Shown: positions 34,352-43,632, counted from the first letter of the stretch. The stretch: DNA of 64,000 nucleotides from Prevotella sp. (GCA_017458225.1 JAFTFX010000008.1:1-64000); one strand, 5' to 3'. Made by a program: numbers and translations. Notes: generated by a model from the letters alone, not told the origin.

Positions 34352-35626
34352 ATGCGAAAGGCGCTGCTGACTTGCATCGCCCTCGTCATGCTGACTGCCT
34401 GCAGCAGTAGCGAAGACGAGTGGTACTACTACCAGTCGGGCACGGTGGTGACCAGTCTTGACGACATCAACACAGGCTTGCCAAAGGTAGACATCACCAC
34501 GCCGGGAAAGACCGAGGTGGTCAGCAAGGAGGTGTGGACAGAGGGAGCCAAGGTGACCATCTACCTTGCTGACGGCAGCATTGACTATCAAGGAACGCTC
34601 AGCATCAAGGGACGCGGCAATTTCACCATGCAGCTGCCCAAGCGGCCTTTCGCCCTGAAACTGGACAAGAAGAGCCCCGTTCTGGGCATGCCCAAGCACA
34701 AGCGGTGGTGCCTGCTGGCCAACTGGCTTGACCGCACCATGATGCGCAATGCCGTGGCTTTCGAGATAGCAGCACAGATGCCAGCACTCGACTACACGCC
34801 ACGCGGACGCTTCGTTGAGGTGTTTTTCAACGGCCGCCATCTGGGCAACTACTACCTTTGTGAGCAAATCAAGATTGACGAGAACCGCGTCGACATCACT
34901 GAAGCCGGAGCCAATGTCACCACAGGACCTGCCGTGACGGGAGGCTATCTCTTTGAACTGGACGACTATTTCGACGAGCCACACCGCTTCATGTCGGAAC
35001 AGGCCGGCATGCCCTGGCAAATCAAGGAGCCCGACGAGCTCAGTCAGGTGCAGGTCGACTATGCCAAGCATTATGTGGCCGAACTGGAGAACGCGCTCTA
35101 CGACAACGACCGCTTCCGTCGCCGCGACTTTGCGGAGTATCTGGACCTAAACTCGTTTGTCGACTGGTGGCTGGTTCACGAGCTCACCATGAACACAGAG
35201 GTGAGGCACCCCCGCAGCTGCTATATGTATAAGGACATCGACCCACCTGGCGGCATCGCGAAACTGAAGGCCGGCCCCGTGTGGGACTTCGATCTCTGGA
35301 CGTTCAATGCCGACCTGACCAATCAGTTCACGTCGTTCAACAGCCTCTACTACCTGCAGCTGTTTCAGGATCAAGGCTTCCGTCAACTGGTAAAAGAGCG
35401 GTGGGCAAGGATGAAAGAGGCCGGACTGCTGCAACACACCTGCGACTTCATCGACCTGACTGAGCAGCAGCTGGCACTCTCCGACCAACTGAATGCCAAG
35501 ATGTGGCCCATCACCCGACCCATGAATGCCGACACTTTCCTGAGCTTCCACGATGCAGCACAGAAACTGAAGACGGCCTTCATACGCAAATACACATGGC
35601 TCGACAACGCCATCAACCAATTATAA
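34352..35626 (+). CDS. CotH-like protein kinase lipoprotein
   Basis: A 424-residue protein. Starting at 34352 gives a clean lipoprotein signal MRKALLTCIALVMLTACSSS; the ATG at 34322 adds ten partly acidic residues and is less likely. CotH features include IKGRGNFTMQLPKRPFALKL, VLGMPKHKRWCLLANWLDRT, MMRNAVAFEIA and AGPVWDFDLW, the last holding the catalytic Asp. CotH phosphorylates spore-coat proteins in Bacillus; roles of exported Bacteroidetes members are unknown. It lies 35 bases after the GT2 gene and before an outer-membrane barrel gene. Confidence 0.85.
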   Translation: MRKALLTCIALVMLTACSSSEDEWYYYQSGTVVTSLDDINTGLPKVDITTPGKTEVVSKEVWTEGAKVTIYLADGSIDYQGTLSIKGRGNFTMQLPKRPFALKLDKKSPVLGMPKHKRWCLLANWLDRTMMRNAVAFEIAAQMPALDYTPRGRFVEVFFNGRHLGNYYLCEQIKIDENRVDITEAGANVTTGPAVTGGYLFELDDYFDEPHRFMSEQAGMPWQIKEPDELSQVQVDYAKHYVAELENALYDNDRFRRRDFAEYLDLNSFVDWWLVHELTMNTEVRHPRSCYMYKDIDPPGGIAKLKAGPVWDFDLWTFNADLTNQFTSFNSLYYLQLFQDQGFRQLVKERWARMKEAGLLQHTCDFIDLTEQQLALSDQLNAKMWPITRPMNADTFLSFHDAAQKLKTAFIRKYTWLDNAINQL

Positions 35627-35654
35627 CGACAACCACTCTACAGACAGCAACAAT

Positions 35655-36236
35655 ATGAAAAAGAACCTTCTCTTACTGCTCACGCTGTGGCTGACAGTCT
35701 CAGCCGCACAGGCACAGATATGGATAGGCGGCGGTCTCAGCATGAAGACCAGCAGCACCACACTGGGCAGCTATCACATGGGAACCAACAACACGATAGC
35801 GGTGACACCCGAAGTGGGATACTGCCTCAGCAACATCTGGGCCGTTGGCCTGCGCATAGGCTATGCCCACTACGACGATGCTGAGACGGTACTTATCGAC
35901 CAGACACTGATGGGGCAGTCGAACGAGTTCAGCGTGGCACCCTTCGTGCGCTATACGTTCTACCAGACAGGTGCCTTCAGCTTCTTTGCCGACGGCGCAC
36001 TGGCCTATCGCGCCATCCATAAGTCGGGCTACGACAGCAACATGAACACCCTGGGTCTGAACATCGGGCCGGGCGTGCAGATGGCCATTAACAAGAAGGT
36101 GGGGCTGACAGCGCGGATGGGCTTCGCCGGCTATGAGCATTCGTGGATGAAAGACCGCGGCATGAAGCTGAAGAACAACCGCTTCAGCCTCGATGTGTTC
36201 AGCGACTTCACCTTCGGAGCCTACTTCAACCTGTAG
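35655..36236 (+). CDS. outer membrane beta-barrel protein
   Basis: A 193-residue protein with a signal peptide ending AAQAQI (about residue 21). Alternating hydrophobic strands (AVGLRIGYAHY, FSVAPFVRYTFY, VGLTARMGFAGYEHSW) and a last strand FTFGAYFNL with terminal aromatic-x-Leu fit an 8-stranded OmpX/porin-like barrel. Function is unknown. It is 28 bases after the CotH gene and overlaps the convergent GT87 gene by 16 bases. Confidence 0.82.
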   Translation: MKKNLLLLLTLWLTVSAAQAQIWIGGGLSMKTSSTTLGSYHMGTNNTIAVTPEVGYCLSNIWAVGLRIGYAHYDDAETVLIDQTLMGQSNEFSVAPFVRYTFYQTGAFSFFADGALAYRAIHKSGYDSNMNTLGLNIGPGVQMAINKKVGLTARMGFAGYEHSWMKDRGMKLKNNRFSLDVFSDFTFGAYFNL

Positions 36237-37381
36237 TCGCGCACCATCATTTCGTAGCACAACTTCAGCCATACCAGCACCACCGGCAGGGCTTTCAGCG
36301 CGTAGGGCTGCACCCACTCGCGCCGCAGATAGGCTGGGAAGAGGTCGCTGGGCGAGAAACTGGTCAGGATGAAGACGAACACCATCAGCGCAACATCCCA
36401 TCCGTTTCGTTTCCAGGGGGCCGCCGTGTACCAGATGACGACACCGGCCAGGGCAATGATATAGCCACTCGACTCGCTGCCTGTAGAGAACAGCACCACG
36501 AACATCAGCACCGAGGCCAGCAGCGTCTGGCGGAAAGCCACATTTTTATATTGTGAGAAGCGCAGGTAGGGATAGCCGAAGAGCAACAAGCCGGGCCCTA
36601 TCAGCCATAAGTCGCTATAGGTGGCACAGCCCGATATCTTGCGAACCATGCCCAAGAGCGAAATATTCTGGTGGTCGGCAAACAGGTTGTCACTGTTCTT
36701 ACCCACCAGACTGCCCATCCACTCGCCATACTGCCCCACTACATATTCAGGACTGCTGATGATCATAGGGGCGGCAAACAGCACGATGCCCCACCCTATC
36801 AGCGACAGCACAAAGCGCACCTTGTGTTTCGAGAAGAAGAAGAAAGCCAGACCCACAATGCCATACAGCTTTACCAGCGTGCCCAGCACAATGAAGAAGG
36901 CGGCACTGCTGTCGCGTTCCTTTTCTATCAGATAATAGGAAAGCAGGATGATGGCCGCAATGCCTACGTTGAACTGCTGCATATAGAGGGCTGTCAGCAG
37001 CTCGTGGGCACAGAACCACAGCAGGAACAGTTGCTGACGGTCGGTGAACTGCGAGCGGCGCACCGCTACATACAGGAACAACGCAAGGAAGAGACACCAG
37101 AGCACCAGGCCCACCCACTCGGGCACCACGGCGAACGGAGCAACCACCAGCGAGAACAGCGGCCCGTAGTAGTTCACGTCGAAATACTCGGCCGGATAGG
37201 CAGCATAGAGCGACAGCTGATGCCACGTGTGCCAGAACACTCCCCTGAAAATCAGGAAATTATTATGGCTGTGCATCTTCATCACAGCCGCGATGACGGC
37301 TATCAGCATCCACAGCGAGAACAGCGTGCGATAGTCGCGCCACAGGGGCATAGCCAGAAAAGAGCGTAGTTTTTCTTTCAT
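36221..37381 (-). CDS. GT87/DUF2029-like polyprenyl-phosphate mannosyltransferase
   Basis: A 386-residue membrane protein with about nine to ten hydrophobic segments. After the first helix, FDVNYYGPLFSLVVAPFAVVPEWVGLVLW fits the GT-C acidic loop and second helix. FNVGIAAIILLSYYLIEKERDSSAAFFIVLGTLVKLYGIVGLAFF is a GT87 (DUF2029) hallmark. The family transfers mannose or arabinose from polyprenyl phosphate donors. It is convergent with the OMP gene, and its own -7 element is at 37413-37420. Confidence 0.8.
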   Translation of the reverse strand: MKEKLRSFLAMPLWRDYRTLFSLWMLIAVIAAVMKMHSHNNFLIFRGVFWHTWHQLSLYAAYPAEYFDVNYYGPLFSLVVAPFAVVPEWVGLVLWCLFLALFLYVAVRRSQFTDRQQLFLLWFCAHELLTALYMQQFNVGIAAIILLSYYLIEKERDSSAAFFIVLGTLVKLYGIVGLAFFFFSKHKVRFVLSLIGWGIVLFAAPMIISSPEYVVGQYGEWMGSLVGKNSDNLFADHQNISLLGMVRKISGCATYSDLWLIGPGLLLFGYPYLRFSQYKNVAFRQTLLASVLMFVVLFSTGSESSGYIIALAGVVIWYTAAPWKRNGWDVALMVFVFILTSFSPSDLFPAYLRREWVQPYALKALPVVLVWLKLCYEMMVRDYRLK

Positions 37382-37412
37382 TGAAATCTTATCACGATAC
37401 CTTTAATGCGTG

Positions 37413-37420
37413 CAAAGTTA
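37413..37420 (-). promoter_or_regulatory. -7 element of GT87 gene
   Basis: TAACTTTG on the minus strand, 31 bases upstream of the ATG at 37381. Confidence 0.6.
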
Positions 37421-37462
37421 ATATATTTTTTTGTAGATTGCTGAATATTCAGATTTTATTCG

Positions 37463-37470
37463 TACCTTTG
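37463..37470 (+). promoter_or_regulatory. -7 element of ABC exporter gene
   Basis: TACCTTTG, 26 bases upstream of the ATG at 37497, divergent from the GT87 promoter. Confidence 0.6.
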
Positions 37471-37496
37471 CCACCGAAAAATTTCAATTATAGCTT

Positions 37497-39332
37497 ATGC
37501 TGAAGCAGTTTTTAGCCATCATGAAGCGCTACCTCAGGCCATACCGCAAGTATCTGGCATGGTCGGTGTTGCTCAACTTCTTTTCCCAGTGGATGAACGT
37601 GTTCTCGTTCGTAGTACTGATACCAATCCTCAATATTCTTTTCAAGATCGACCAGACCGTCTACGAGTACAAGCCGTGGACGTGGAGCACGCTCGACAAG
37701 GAGACCATCACCAACAACGGCTATGCCTATGTGCAGGAACTGATTGTTGAGCACGGTGCCTTCATGACGCTGGTGTTCATGGGCTCGGCCCTCATCATCA
37801 TGACTGCCATCAAGACGCTGGGCTACTTCGCCTCGTCGTCGGTGATGATACCACTGCGTACCGGCGTGGTGCGCGACATCCGCATTGAGGTCTACGAGAA
37901 AGTGCTGAAGCTGCCGCTGAGCTTCTTCTCTGAAGAGCGCAAGGGCGACATCATTGCCCGCATGTCGTCAGACGTAGGTGCTGTGGAGAACTCCATCACC
38001 AGCAGTATCGACATGCTCATCCGCCAGCCCATCGCCATTCTGGTGTGCTTCGCCACCATGCTGACGGTCAGCTGGCAGCTCACCCTCTTCGTCATCATCG
38101 TGGCACCTGTTGCCGGATGGATCATGGGCATCGTGAGCCGCAAGCTGAAGAGCCAGTCGGCCACCGTGCAGGGCAAGTGGGGTGTCATGCTGGCCCAGCT
38201 GGACGAGACGCTGGGCGGCCTGCGCATCATCAAGGCCTTCATTGCCGAACAGAAAATGCTGCGCCGCTTTGTCAACATCAACGAAGAATACCGCAAGGAT
38301 GTCAACTCGATGGCCATGCGCCAGAACGCTGCCCACCCCATGTCTGAGTTTCTGGGCACCGTCATCATCGTCATCGTGCTGTGGTTCGGCGGATATCTCA
38401 TCCTCAGCGAATCGAACCTGATTGATGCCTCAACGTTCATCTTCTTCATGGTCATCCTCTACAGCGTCATCAACCCGCTCAAGGATCTGTCGAAGGCTAC
38501 CTATCAGATTCCCGTCGGACTGGCTTCGATGGACCGCATCGACTTCATCCTGAAGGCCGAGAACCCCATCAAGGAACCTGAGAATCCGCAGCCCATGACA
38601 TCCTTCGAACAGCAGATTGAGCTGCGCGACGTAGGCTTCAGCTACGTCACGGGCCGCGAGGTGCTGAAGCACATCAACCTGACCGTTCCCAAGGGCAAGA
38701 CCATCGCACTCGTAGGACAGTCGGGCTCGGGCAAGTCCACGCTGGTCGACCTCATTCCGCGCTACCACGACGTGAAGGAGGGCGAGGTGCTCATCGACGG
38801 CAAGAACATCAAGAACGTGCGCATATCCGAACTGCGCACCCTGATAGGAAACGTCAACCAGGAGGCCATTCTCTTCAACGACACGTTCTACAACAACATC
38901 ACCTTCGGCGTGGAGAACGCCACCATGGAACAGGTCATCGAGGCCGCCAAGATTGCCAATGCCCACGACTTCATCATGGAGAGCGAGCATGGCTACGACA
39001 CGATGATTGGCGACCGCGGCGGCCGTCTCTCAGGCGGACAGCGCCAGCGCGTCTCCATAGCCCGTGCCATTCTGAAGAACCCACCCATCCTCATCCTTGA
39101 CGAGGCAACGTCGGCCCTTGACACCGAGAGCGAGCGACTGGTGCAGGAGGCCCTGGAACGTCTCATGAAGAGCCGCACCACCATTGCCATCGCCCACCGC
39201 CTGAGCACCATCAAGAATGCCGACGAGATCTACGTGCTCTACGAAGGCGAGATTGTGGAGCGCGGCCAGCACGAAGAACTCATCGAGAAGAACGGTTACT
39301 ACAAGCGTCTGTACGATATGCAGCAGCTGTAA
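37497..39332 (+). CDS. MsbA-like ABC exporter (fused permease and ATPase)
   Basis: A 611-residue half-transporter. Six transmembrane helices span about residues 15-330, with RTGVVRDIRIEVYEKVLKLP and EERKGDIIARMSSDVGAVENS as coupling segments. The nucleotide-binding domain has Walker A GQSGSGKS, signature LSGGQRQR, Walker B ILILDEATSALD and a switch His (AIAHRLST). Such homodimers flip lipid A, lipid-linked sugars or peptides. Its place beside glycosyltransferases suggests an envelope lipid or glycolipid substrate; it may be the essential MsbA. Confidence 0.93.
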   Translation: MLKQFLAIMKRYLRPYRKYLAWSVLLNFFSQWMNVFSFVVLIPILNILFKIDQTVYEYKPWTWSTLDKETITNNGYAYVQELIVEHGAFMTLVFMGSALIIMTAIKTLGYFASSSVMIPLRTGVVRDIRIEVYEKVLKLPLSFFSEERKGDIIARMSSDVGAVENSITSSIDMLIRQPIAILVCFATMLTVSWQLTLFVIIVAPVAGWIMGIVSRKLKSQSATVQGKWGVMLAQLDETLGGLRIIKAFIAEQKMLRRFVNINEEYRKDVNSMAMRQNAAHPMSEFLGTVIIVIVLWFGGYLILSESNLIDASTFIFFMVILYSVINPLKDLSKATYQIPVGLASMDRIDFILKAENPIKEPENPQPMTSFEQQIELRDVGFSYVTGREVLKHINLTVPKGKTIALVGQSGSGKSTLVDLIPRYHDVKEGEVLIDGKNIKNVRISELRTLIGNVNQEAILFNDTFYNNITFGVENATMEQVIEAAKIANAHDFIMESEHGYDTMIGDRGGRLSGGQRQRVSIARAILKNPPILILDEATSALDTESERLVQEALERLMKSRTTIAIAHRLSTIKNADEIYVLYEGEIVERGQHEELIEKNGYYKRLYDMQQL

Positions 39333-39408
39333 ATCTCTGCAAGGAAATTCTCTGGAAATTCGTTTCCATATACTTTACCAATTAGTACGAATGAGAATAA
39401 AATTTTAA

Positions 39409-39438
39409 AGGCCTGCGATCCTCACGGACAGCAGGCCT
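39409..39438 (+). terminator. hairpin downstream of ABC exporter
   Basis: AGGCCTGC and GCAGGCCT form a perfect 8-bp stem with a 14-base loop. The T-tract is weak. Confidence 0.5.
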
Positions 39439-39491
39439 CACTAATTCATTATGATCAAAAAACTGGCAATGCGCTGACTGCCAGCAGGGGT

Positions 39492-39526
39492 GGGGAGGTC
39501 CTTCACACGTGCGGAGGAACCTCCCC
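39492..39526 (-). terminator. hairpin downstream of MKKIY peptide gene
   Basis: GGGGAGGT (39492-39499) pairs with ACCTCCCC (39519-39526), 7 bases past the peptide stop. No long T-tract, so moderate confidence. Confidence 0.5.
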
Positions 39527-39533
39527 AGTATCG

Positions 39534-39707
39534 TTAGTCCTCGTCGAACCAAGAGGTGCCACGAGAAACGGTTTTATAGTCACCATCCCCATTAATTTCG
39601 GCAGGATTGCCAGATATAGTCACATTGGGAGAAGTTGACTGCAACAGAGATTTTGAATAGTCTACTTTCACTTCGACTGTCTTTGGAATTAAATATATCT
39701 TTTTCAT
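39534..39707 (-). CDS. small MKKIY-type peptide, unknown function
   Basis: A 57-residue peptide starting at 39707; an open frame to 39767 would only add the conserved intergenic repeat. MKKIYLIPKTVEVKVDYSKS then LLQSTSPNVTISGNPAEING and an acidic tail ending SWFDED. Its N-terminus resembles that of the peptide at 2959-3171, and both follow a large exported protein. No signal peptide or transmembrane helix. Conserved head and divergent tail are compatible with a leader/core design, but no maturation enzyme is adjacent. Confidence 0.7.
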   Translation of the reverse strand: MKKIYLIPKTVEVKVDYSKSLLQSTSPNVTISGNPAEINGDGDYKTVSRGTSWFDED

Positions 39708-39802
39708 TTGTTCTATACGTTTTTTGTTTTTAACATGAATGATCACGAATGACCACGAATTATTCATTAATTTAAATTCTCTAATTCTTGACCTATTCTT
39801 GA
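39708..39802 (-). repeat. conserved intergenic segment, second copy
   Basis: On the minus strand the region carries AAGAATTAGAGAATTTAAAT, then ATAATTCGTGG, TCATTCGTGA and TCATTCATG, then AACAAAAA and GAACAAATG. It matches 2895-2958 in order and spacing. A further degenerate copy may lie at 1-30. Confidence 0.7.
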
Positions 39803-42733
39803 TTAGTTCTTAACCACTTTTCTGCCGTTCACGATGTAGAGTCCACCTTTCCTCGGGTTCTCCACGCGGCGGCCCTGCAGATCGTAGAAAACGCCATTCA
39901 TTGCGGACTTTCCGCTGTTCACTGCATGAATACCGGTTGTCTCTTCGTCCTCGAAGACAACGCTCAGGCGGGCTGAACCTGCAGGGGCCTTGTAGGCAGT
40001 GCTCAGATAAGCACGGTTAGCAGGCATGTAGGCCCCACTCTCAGTAGCCATGTTGAACACGATGCCGTCCTGTCCGTTCTGCAGGATGTAGTTAAACTTA
40101 TCGCCCGACTGCTTGGCAACCAGCGTGCGAACAGTCGTTCCCACCAGTTCGTTATCGGTGATGGTCGCGTCGGTGGTGGTCACAGGCACGGCGATTGTCG
40201 TGTCAGCATCCACATCCTTATAGAGAATCACACCCGTATTAGCCGGAACAATACCATTGGAAATCTCGGTCATCTTCACCACGCTGCCATTCACCTTAGC
40301 CTTATAGACCGTGATGCCTGTTGCGCTGAAGTCCAGCTTGTGCGGCGAGCAGTAAGTGGCGTACTTGGCAGCAGTGATGGTGACAGCAGGGGCGAGGGTG
40401 ACGGTGGCACCAGTCATATTCTTTCTATCGCTTCCACTTTTTGTTTCCCCAGCTATTACAACCGAAGCGCTACCTCCTGTCCATGTGGCTGAAGCATCGG
40501 GATTGGTCAGCCCTGACTCAAAACCATCTTGACCTGTCAAAACGATTTTTGTGATTAAATAGCCTGTAGGTGCTGTGAAGGTTAGACTGCCACCTGAATA
40601 CAAACGGAGGCCGCTTGCATTGCAGTAGAAGCCACTGCCTGTTCCTTTTGCATAGGTGACGGTTACGTTTTCTTCCTTTCCACTGTACGATGTCGCACTG
40701 CCAGCGGCATAGCTTGTGAAGGCTGTGCAGCCAAAGAATGTGTTGTTGAGAGTAATGTCAACGCTGGTGCTTTGCGGTTTGCTCGAAGTCAGTGTCAGCT
40801 CGTATGTACCCTCGGAAGGAGCGTACACGTCAGTGCCGGCATAAGAGGCCGTAATAGTTGTAGTTCCTGCACCTACAAGGGTGATTTCACCATCCTCGTC
40901 GATCGTTGCCACGCTGGTATCACTCGATGTCCACGTGACGGCTACGGGGGTGACGGTACTTCCGCCAGCCTTGACGGTGGCTGTTGCCAGTCCGCCTTCA
41001 GTAGCAGTATAGACATCCTTGTCGTCTATATCAATCGCTACAGTCGTAGTTGTGGTTTTCTTTGCTACATTTACGGTCAGTGTAGCCGAGGTGCCTTGAT
41101 AGCTTTCATTGCCTGCGAAAGTGGCGGTAAGTGTGGCGGTTCCGTACTTGTAGCCCATTACATAGCCCTCATCGTATTCGGCAATAGTGTCATCGTCACT
41201 GGTCACGCTAATGGTTACAGCACCAGCAGAGCACTCAACGCTTACCTCTTCCATATCTTGAGCCGTAATGTCAAGTGAGGTGATGGCCTCGTCCTCGCTA
41301 TTCTTGAAGGTGATAGTCGGAACAGGCAAACTGCTTACTGTTGTAGCGTATGCAGAATATGTGATTCCACCGCTTGCTAAATAGTTGATGACGATGGATG
41401 TCAAATAGCCTGCATTTTCACCATTCGTCAATACAAAATAGCTTTTGTTATAGGATGAGCAATCGAATGTATATACTAAATTTGAATTGGTGGGAGTTAT
41501 ACTGGTTCCTCCTGTTGGATTTGCTGAATCACCAATTTTTAGCGTAAAGTTCTTTTTGTCGTCATCCGAATGGTAAGTAATAACTACACTCTGAATCTTG
41601 TTCAAACCGGTTTCATTATAGATGGTTCCTGTACCGTTGCTATTTCCTGCAGCACGCCATTGCATCTTCTCGCCATTCTTATATCCCTGCAGAATGTTAA
41701 AATTAGCGCCGTCAAGAGAATAGGTTTTGGCAGCGGCGTATGAAGTTGGGAAATTCGTCGTATTTTGAGTGATGGTTTTGTTCGCAGCCTGTTCACCGGC
41801 ATCTTCAGCCGTCGCGAATACGGCGTAGTAGGTGATGTCGTTAGTACTCATGGTTGCAGAGGTGATGAATGAGGGCTCAACATCAGTAGTGCCAACGATA
41901 GGTATAGTTACCCAGCCTACAAACGTTTTGCCGTTGATGTCAGAGGGATCACTTGGGAAGGTAATGTCAGAACCTTCGCTTACTGTGTCGTCATCGTCAT
42001 TATCAATAGTTCCGTTTACAGAGAAGTGAGCCGTATGCGTAGGAATGGCCTCGAAGTTAATTGTCACCGTGCAATCAGATGATGGGGTAACAGTGAAAGC
42101 GTTGCCACTCTGTGAGACTGTTGCAGTACCCGTTGTAACAGTATATGCAGGTGTTGCATAGCGGTATCCGGAATTGGGAGAACCAGTAATGACAGTTCCA
42201 CTCAATGAAACGGTACCATAAGTATTGTTGTTAGATTGGGCTGTGATGGTGTAGGCAGGAGCAGCAGGAGTGTATGCAATTGTAATAGTTTTAACGGAAA
42301 CATTTCCTGCTGCTCCTGAAACGGTAAATGTTAGAGCAGAACTTGTACTGCCGCTCCATGAAACACTAGTTACACCAGCACCAGGAGTAGCACCGGCAGT
42401 TATAGTACCACTATTAGCAGAAATGCCTGTTGGATACACTTTGTTCTTTCCTCCAGTATTGCATGCAACAGACATGTTTATTGAAGTAATAGTTTCGCCA
42501 TTTTGGGGTGTTATTGTTAAGGTATTAGAGGCATAAAGTCGAACCCCTTTTTCGGAATCATTATAAGCTGAGGCTGTACCAGAACCACCGGTAGAAATAG
42601 TAAAATTGGATCCACCTGTAAAAGATGGCCCAGTGGCAGCAGAATAAGTTGTCTCATCTCCCCACGCACTCCCTACTCCTGCTATCAGGGCGCACAGCAG
42701 GAGCATTGTTTTTAGTTGTAATAGTTTTTTCAT
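39803..42733 (-). CDS. large exported protein with Ig-like repeat and Prevotella-type C-terminal module
   Basis: A 976-residue protein. The signal peptide ends SAWG (about residue 25). The body is Ser/Thr/Gly-rich beta structure; about residues 600-690 contain a Big2/Ig-like unit (VTWTSSDTSVATIDEDGEIT, then GAGTTTITASY). Near the end ITAAKYATYCSPHKLDFSA begins the module shared with the protein at 849-2894, and the tail is FYDLQGRRVENPRKGGLYI. Function is unknown; a surface adhesin-like role is plausible but not shown. It has a leader of about 310 nt with strong secondary structure and is followed by an MKKIY peptide gene. Confidence 0.85.
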   Translation of the reverse strand: MKKLLQLKTMLLLCALIAGVGSAWGDETTYSAATGPSFTGGSNFTISTGGSGTASAYNDSEKGVRLYASNTLTITPQNGETITSINMSVACNTGGKNKVYPTGISANSGTITAGATPGAGVTSVSWSGSTSSALTFTVSGAAGNVSVKTITIAYTPAAPAYTITAQSNNNTYGTVSLSGTVITGSPNSGYRYATPAYTVTTGTATVSQSGNAFTVTPSSDCTVTINFEAIPTHTAHFSVNGTIDNDDDDTVSEGSDITFPSDPSDINGKTFVGWVTIPIVGTTDVEPSFITSATMSTNDITYYAVFATAEDAGEQAANKTITQNTTNFPTSYAAAKTYSLDGANFNILQGYKNGEKMQWRAAGNSNGTGTIYNETGLNKIQSVVITYHSDDDKKNFTLKIGDSANPTGGTSITPTNSNLVYTFDCSSYNKSYFVLTNGENAGYLTSIVINYLASGGITYSAYATTVSSLPVPTITFKNSEDEAITSLDITAQDMEEVSVECSAGAVTISVTSDDDTIAEYDEGYVMGYKYGTATLTATFAGNESYQGTSATLTVNVAKKTTTTTVAIDIDDKDVYTATEGGLATATVKAGGSTVTPVAVTWTSSDTSVATIDEDGEITLVGAGTTTITASYAGTDVYAPSEGTYELTLTSSKPQSTSVDITLNNTFFGCTAFTSYAAGSATSYSGKEENVTVTYAKGTGSGFYCNASGLRLYSGGSLTFTAPTGYLITKIVLTGQDGFESGLTNPDASATWTGGSASVVIAGETKSGSDRKNMTGATVTLAPAVTITAAKYATYCSPHKLDFSATGITVYKAKVNGSVVKMTEISNGIVPANTGVILYKDVDADTTIAVPVTTTDATITDNELVGTTVRTLVAKQSGDKFNYILQNGQDGIVFNMATESGAYMPANRAYLSTAYKAPAGSARLSVVFEDEETTGIHAVNSGKSAMNGVFYDLQGRRVENPRKGGLYIVNGRKVVKN

Positions 42734-42852
42734 AAGATATTGTTTTATTAAAAAATCCTGTCTACAGCATGGTTGGGGCTGATGGTGTGTCTGCGCTTGC
42801 TATACATTATTATATATATAGGAAACGTGGAACTGATGATTCCACATCTTTC

Positions 42853-42974
42853 TTAAGTGAGGTCCTAGGAAAACCCGTATAGAAAAAAGATACAGTGCAG
42901 CAATTCCACGCTACCGCGTGGAGAAGTCCACTATGCCTCTTGTCTATACATGAAATTTCCTAGGTTTCACTTAA
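42853..42974 (-). ncRNA. structured 5' leader element (candidate cis-regulatory RNA)
   Basis: Within the 42734-43045 leader, three ordered arms pair: TTAAGTGA/TCACTTAA, CCTAGGAAA/TTTCCTAGG and GTATAG/CTATAC. An inner hairpin CCACGC-GGTA-GCGTGG is enclosed. A competing hairpin CTTAAC/GTTAAG at 42970-42982 would break the outer arm. A further GTGGAA/TTCCAC hairpin lies at 42827-42845. I recognise no known riboswitch consensus. It could instead be a MITE-like inverted repeat. No coding sequence was recognised elsewhere in 42734-43137. Confidence 0.5.
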
Positions 42975-43051
42975 CAAGTTAAGCATAACGCCTCTCGGTC
43001 GTTTCCAATAATGTCTTCGGGTCGTCCGACGTACATCTTCCGACACCGCTG

Positions 43052-43083
43052 CAAAGGTACAACGAAAAATCGGAACTGCCAAA
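43052..43083 (-). promoter_or_regulatory. promoter of exported protein with long leader
   Basis: On the minus strand TTTG (43080-43083) and TACCTTTG (43052-43059) are separated by 20 bases. The gene starts at 42733, so the leader is about 310 nt. Confidence 0.65.
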
Positions 43084-43137
43084 GCAATTCCGAAATAAAT
43101 GTTTGCGATAAGTTTACGTTATGGGGTGCCAGCAAAT

Positions 43138-43629
43138 TCAAGGCTTCATCTCATTAAACATGGAGATGTCGGAATCAAACAACTGAATGATGTCGTCAAG
43201 ATGAGGGTTGTTACGTTGAACGATGGCCGCAACATACTCAAGTCCCCTTTCTCCCCTAACTTCACTTGCTCTTATGACATATTGTTTTTGTTGTTCGGCT
43301 CCATTGAACCAACGAAGGAACAAACGGGATCGTTGCGCTTGCTGCCCTCCATCCATACTGCACATGTAAAGCAGAATATCAGGATTTTGTCGAAAGAATT
43401 CTTCAATAATACAAATGACTGTTTGGGCAATTTTCTTGTCGCCTGGCGAAGTAATCTGTTTCGGATTAGTCAAGTTAAACCAATAAGCAGTATAAAACGG
43501 GTTGGGTTCTTCATCGAAAGAAACGAGGTATGTGATATCATAGTCTGTTTTGAAATATAAATGGCCAGATGTCTCCATAACGTCGTATGGAGAATGGTCA
43601 TTTATAACATTAATATCCAGACAATTCAT
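43138..43629 (-). CDS. DUF6169-like protein
   Basis: A 163-residue soluble protein. The pattern YFKTDYDITYLVSF, then KKIAQTVICIIEEFFRQNPDILLYMC and DGGQQAQRSRLFLRWFNG matches what I know as DUF6169, a family of unknown function common in Bacteroidetes. There is no signal peptide. It starts 3 bases after the stop of a small charged protein gene, forming a two-gene unit seen in related genomes as DUF6169 plus a short partner. Function is unknown. Confidence 0.75.
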   Translation of the reverse strand: MNCLDINVINDHSPYDVMETSGHLYFKTDYDITYLVSFDEEPNPFYTAYWFNLTNPKQITSPGDKKIAQTVICIIEEFFRQNPDILLYMCSMDGGQQAQRSRLFLRWFNGAEQQKQYVIRASEVRGERGLEYVAAIVQRNNPHLDDIIQLFDSDISMFNEMKP

Positions 43630-43632
43630 TGG

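Noticed and set aside
42853-42974. Insertion sequence
   Set aside because: Long inverted arms exist, but there is no transposase frame and no clear target duplication.
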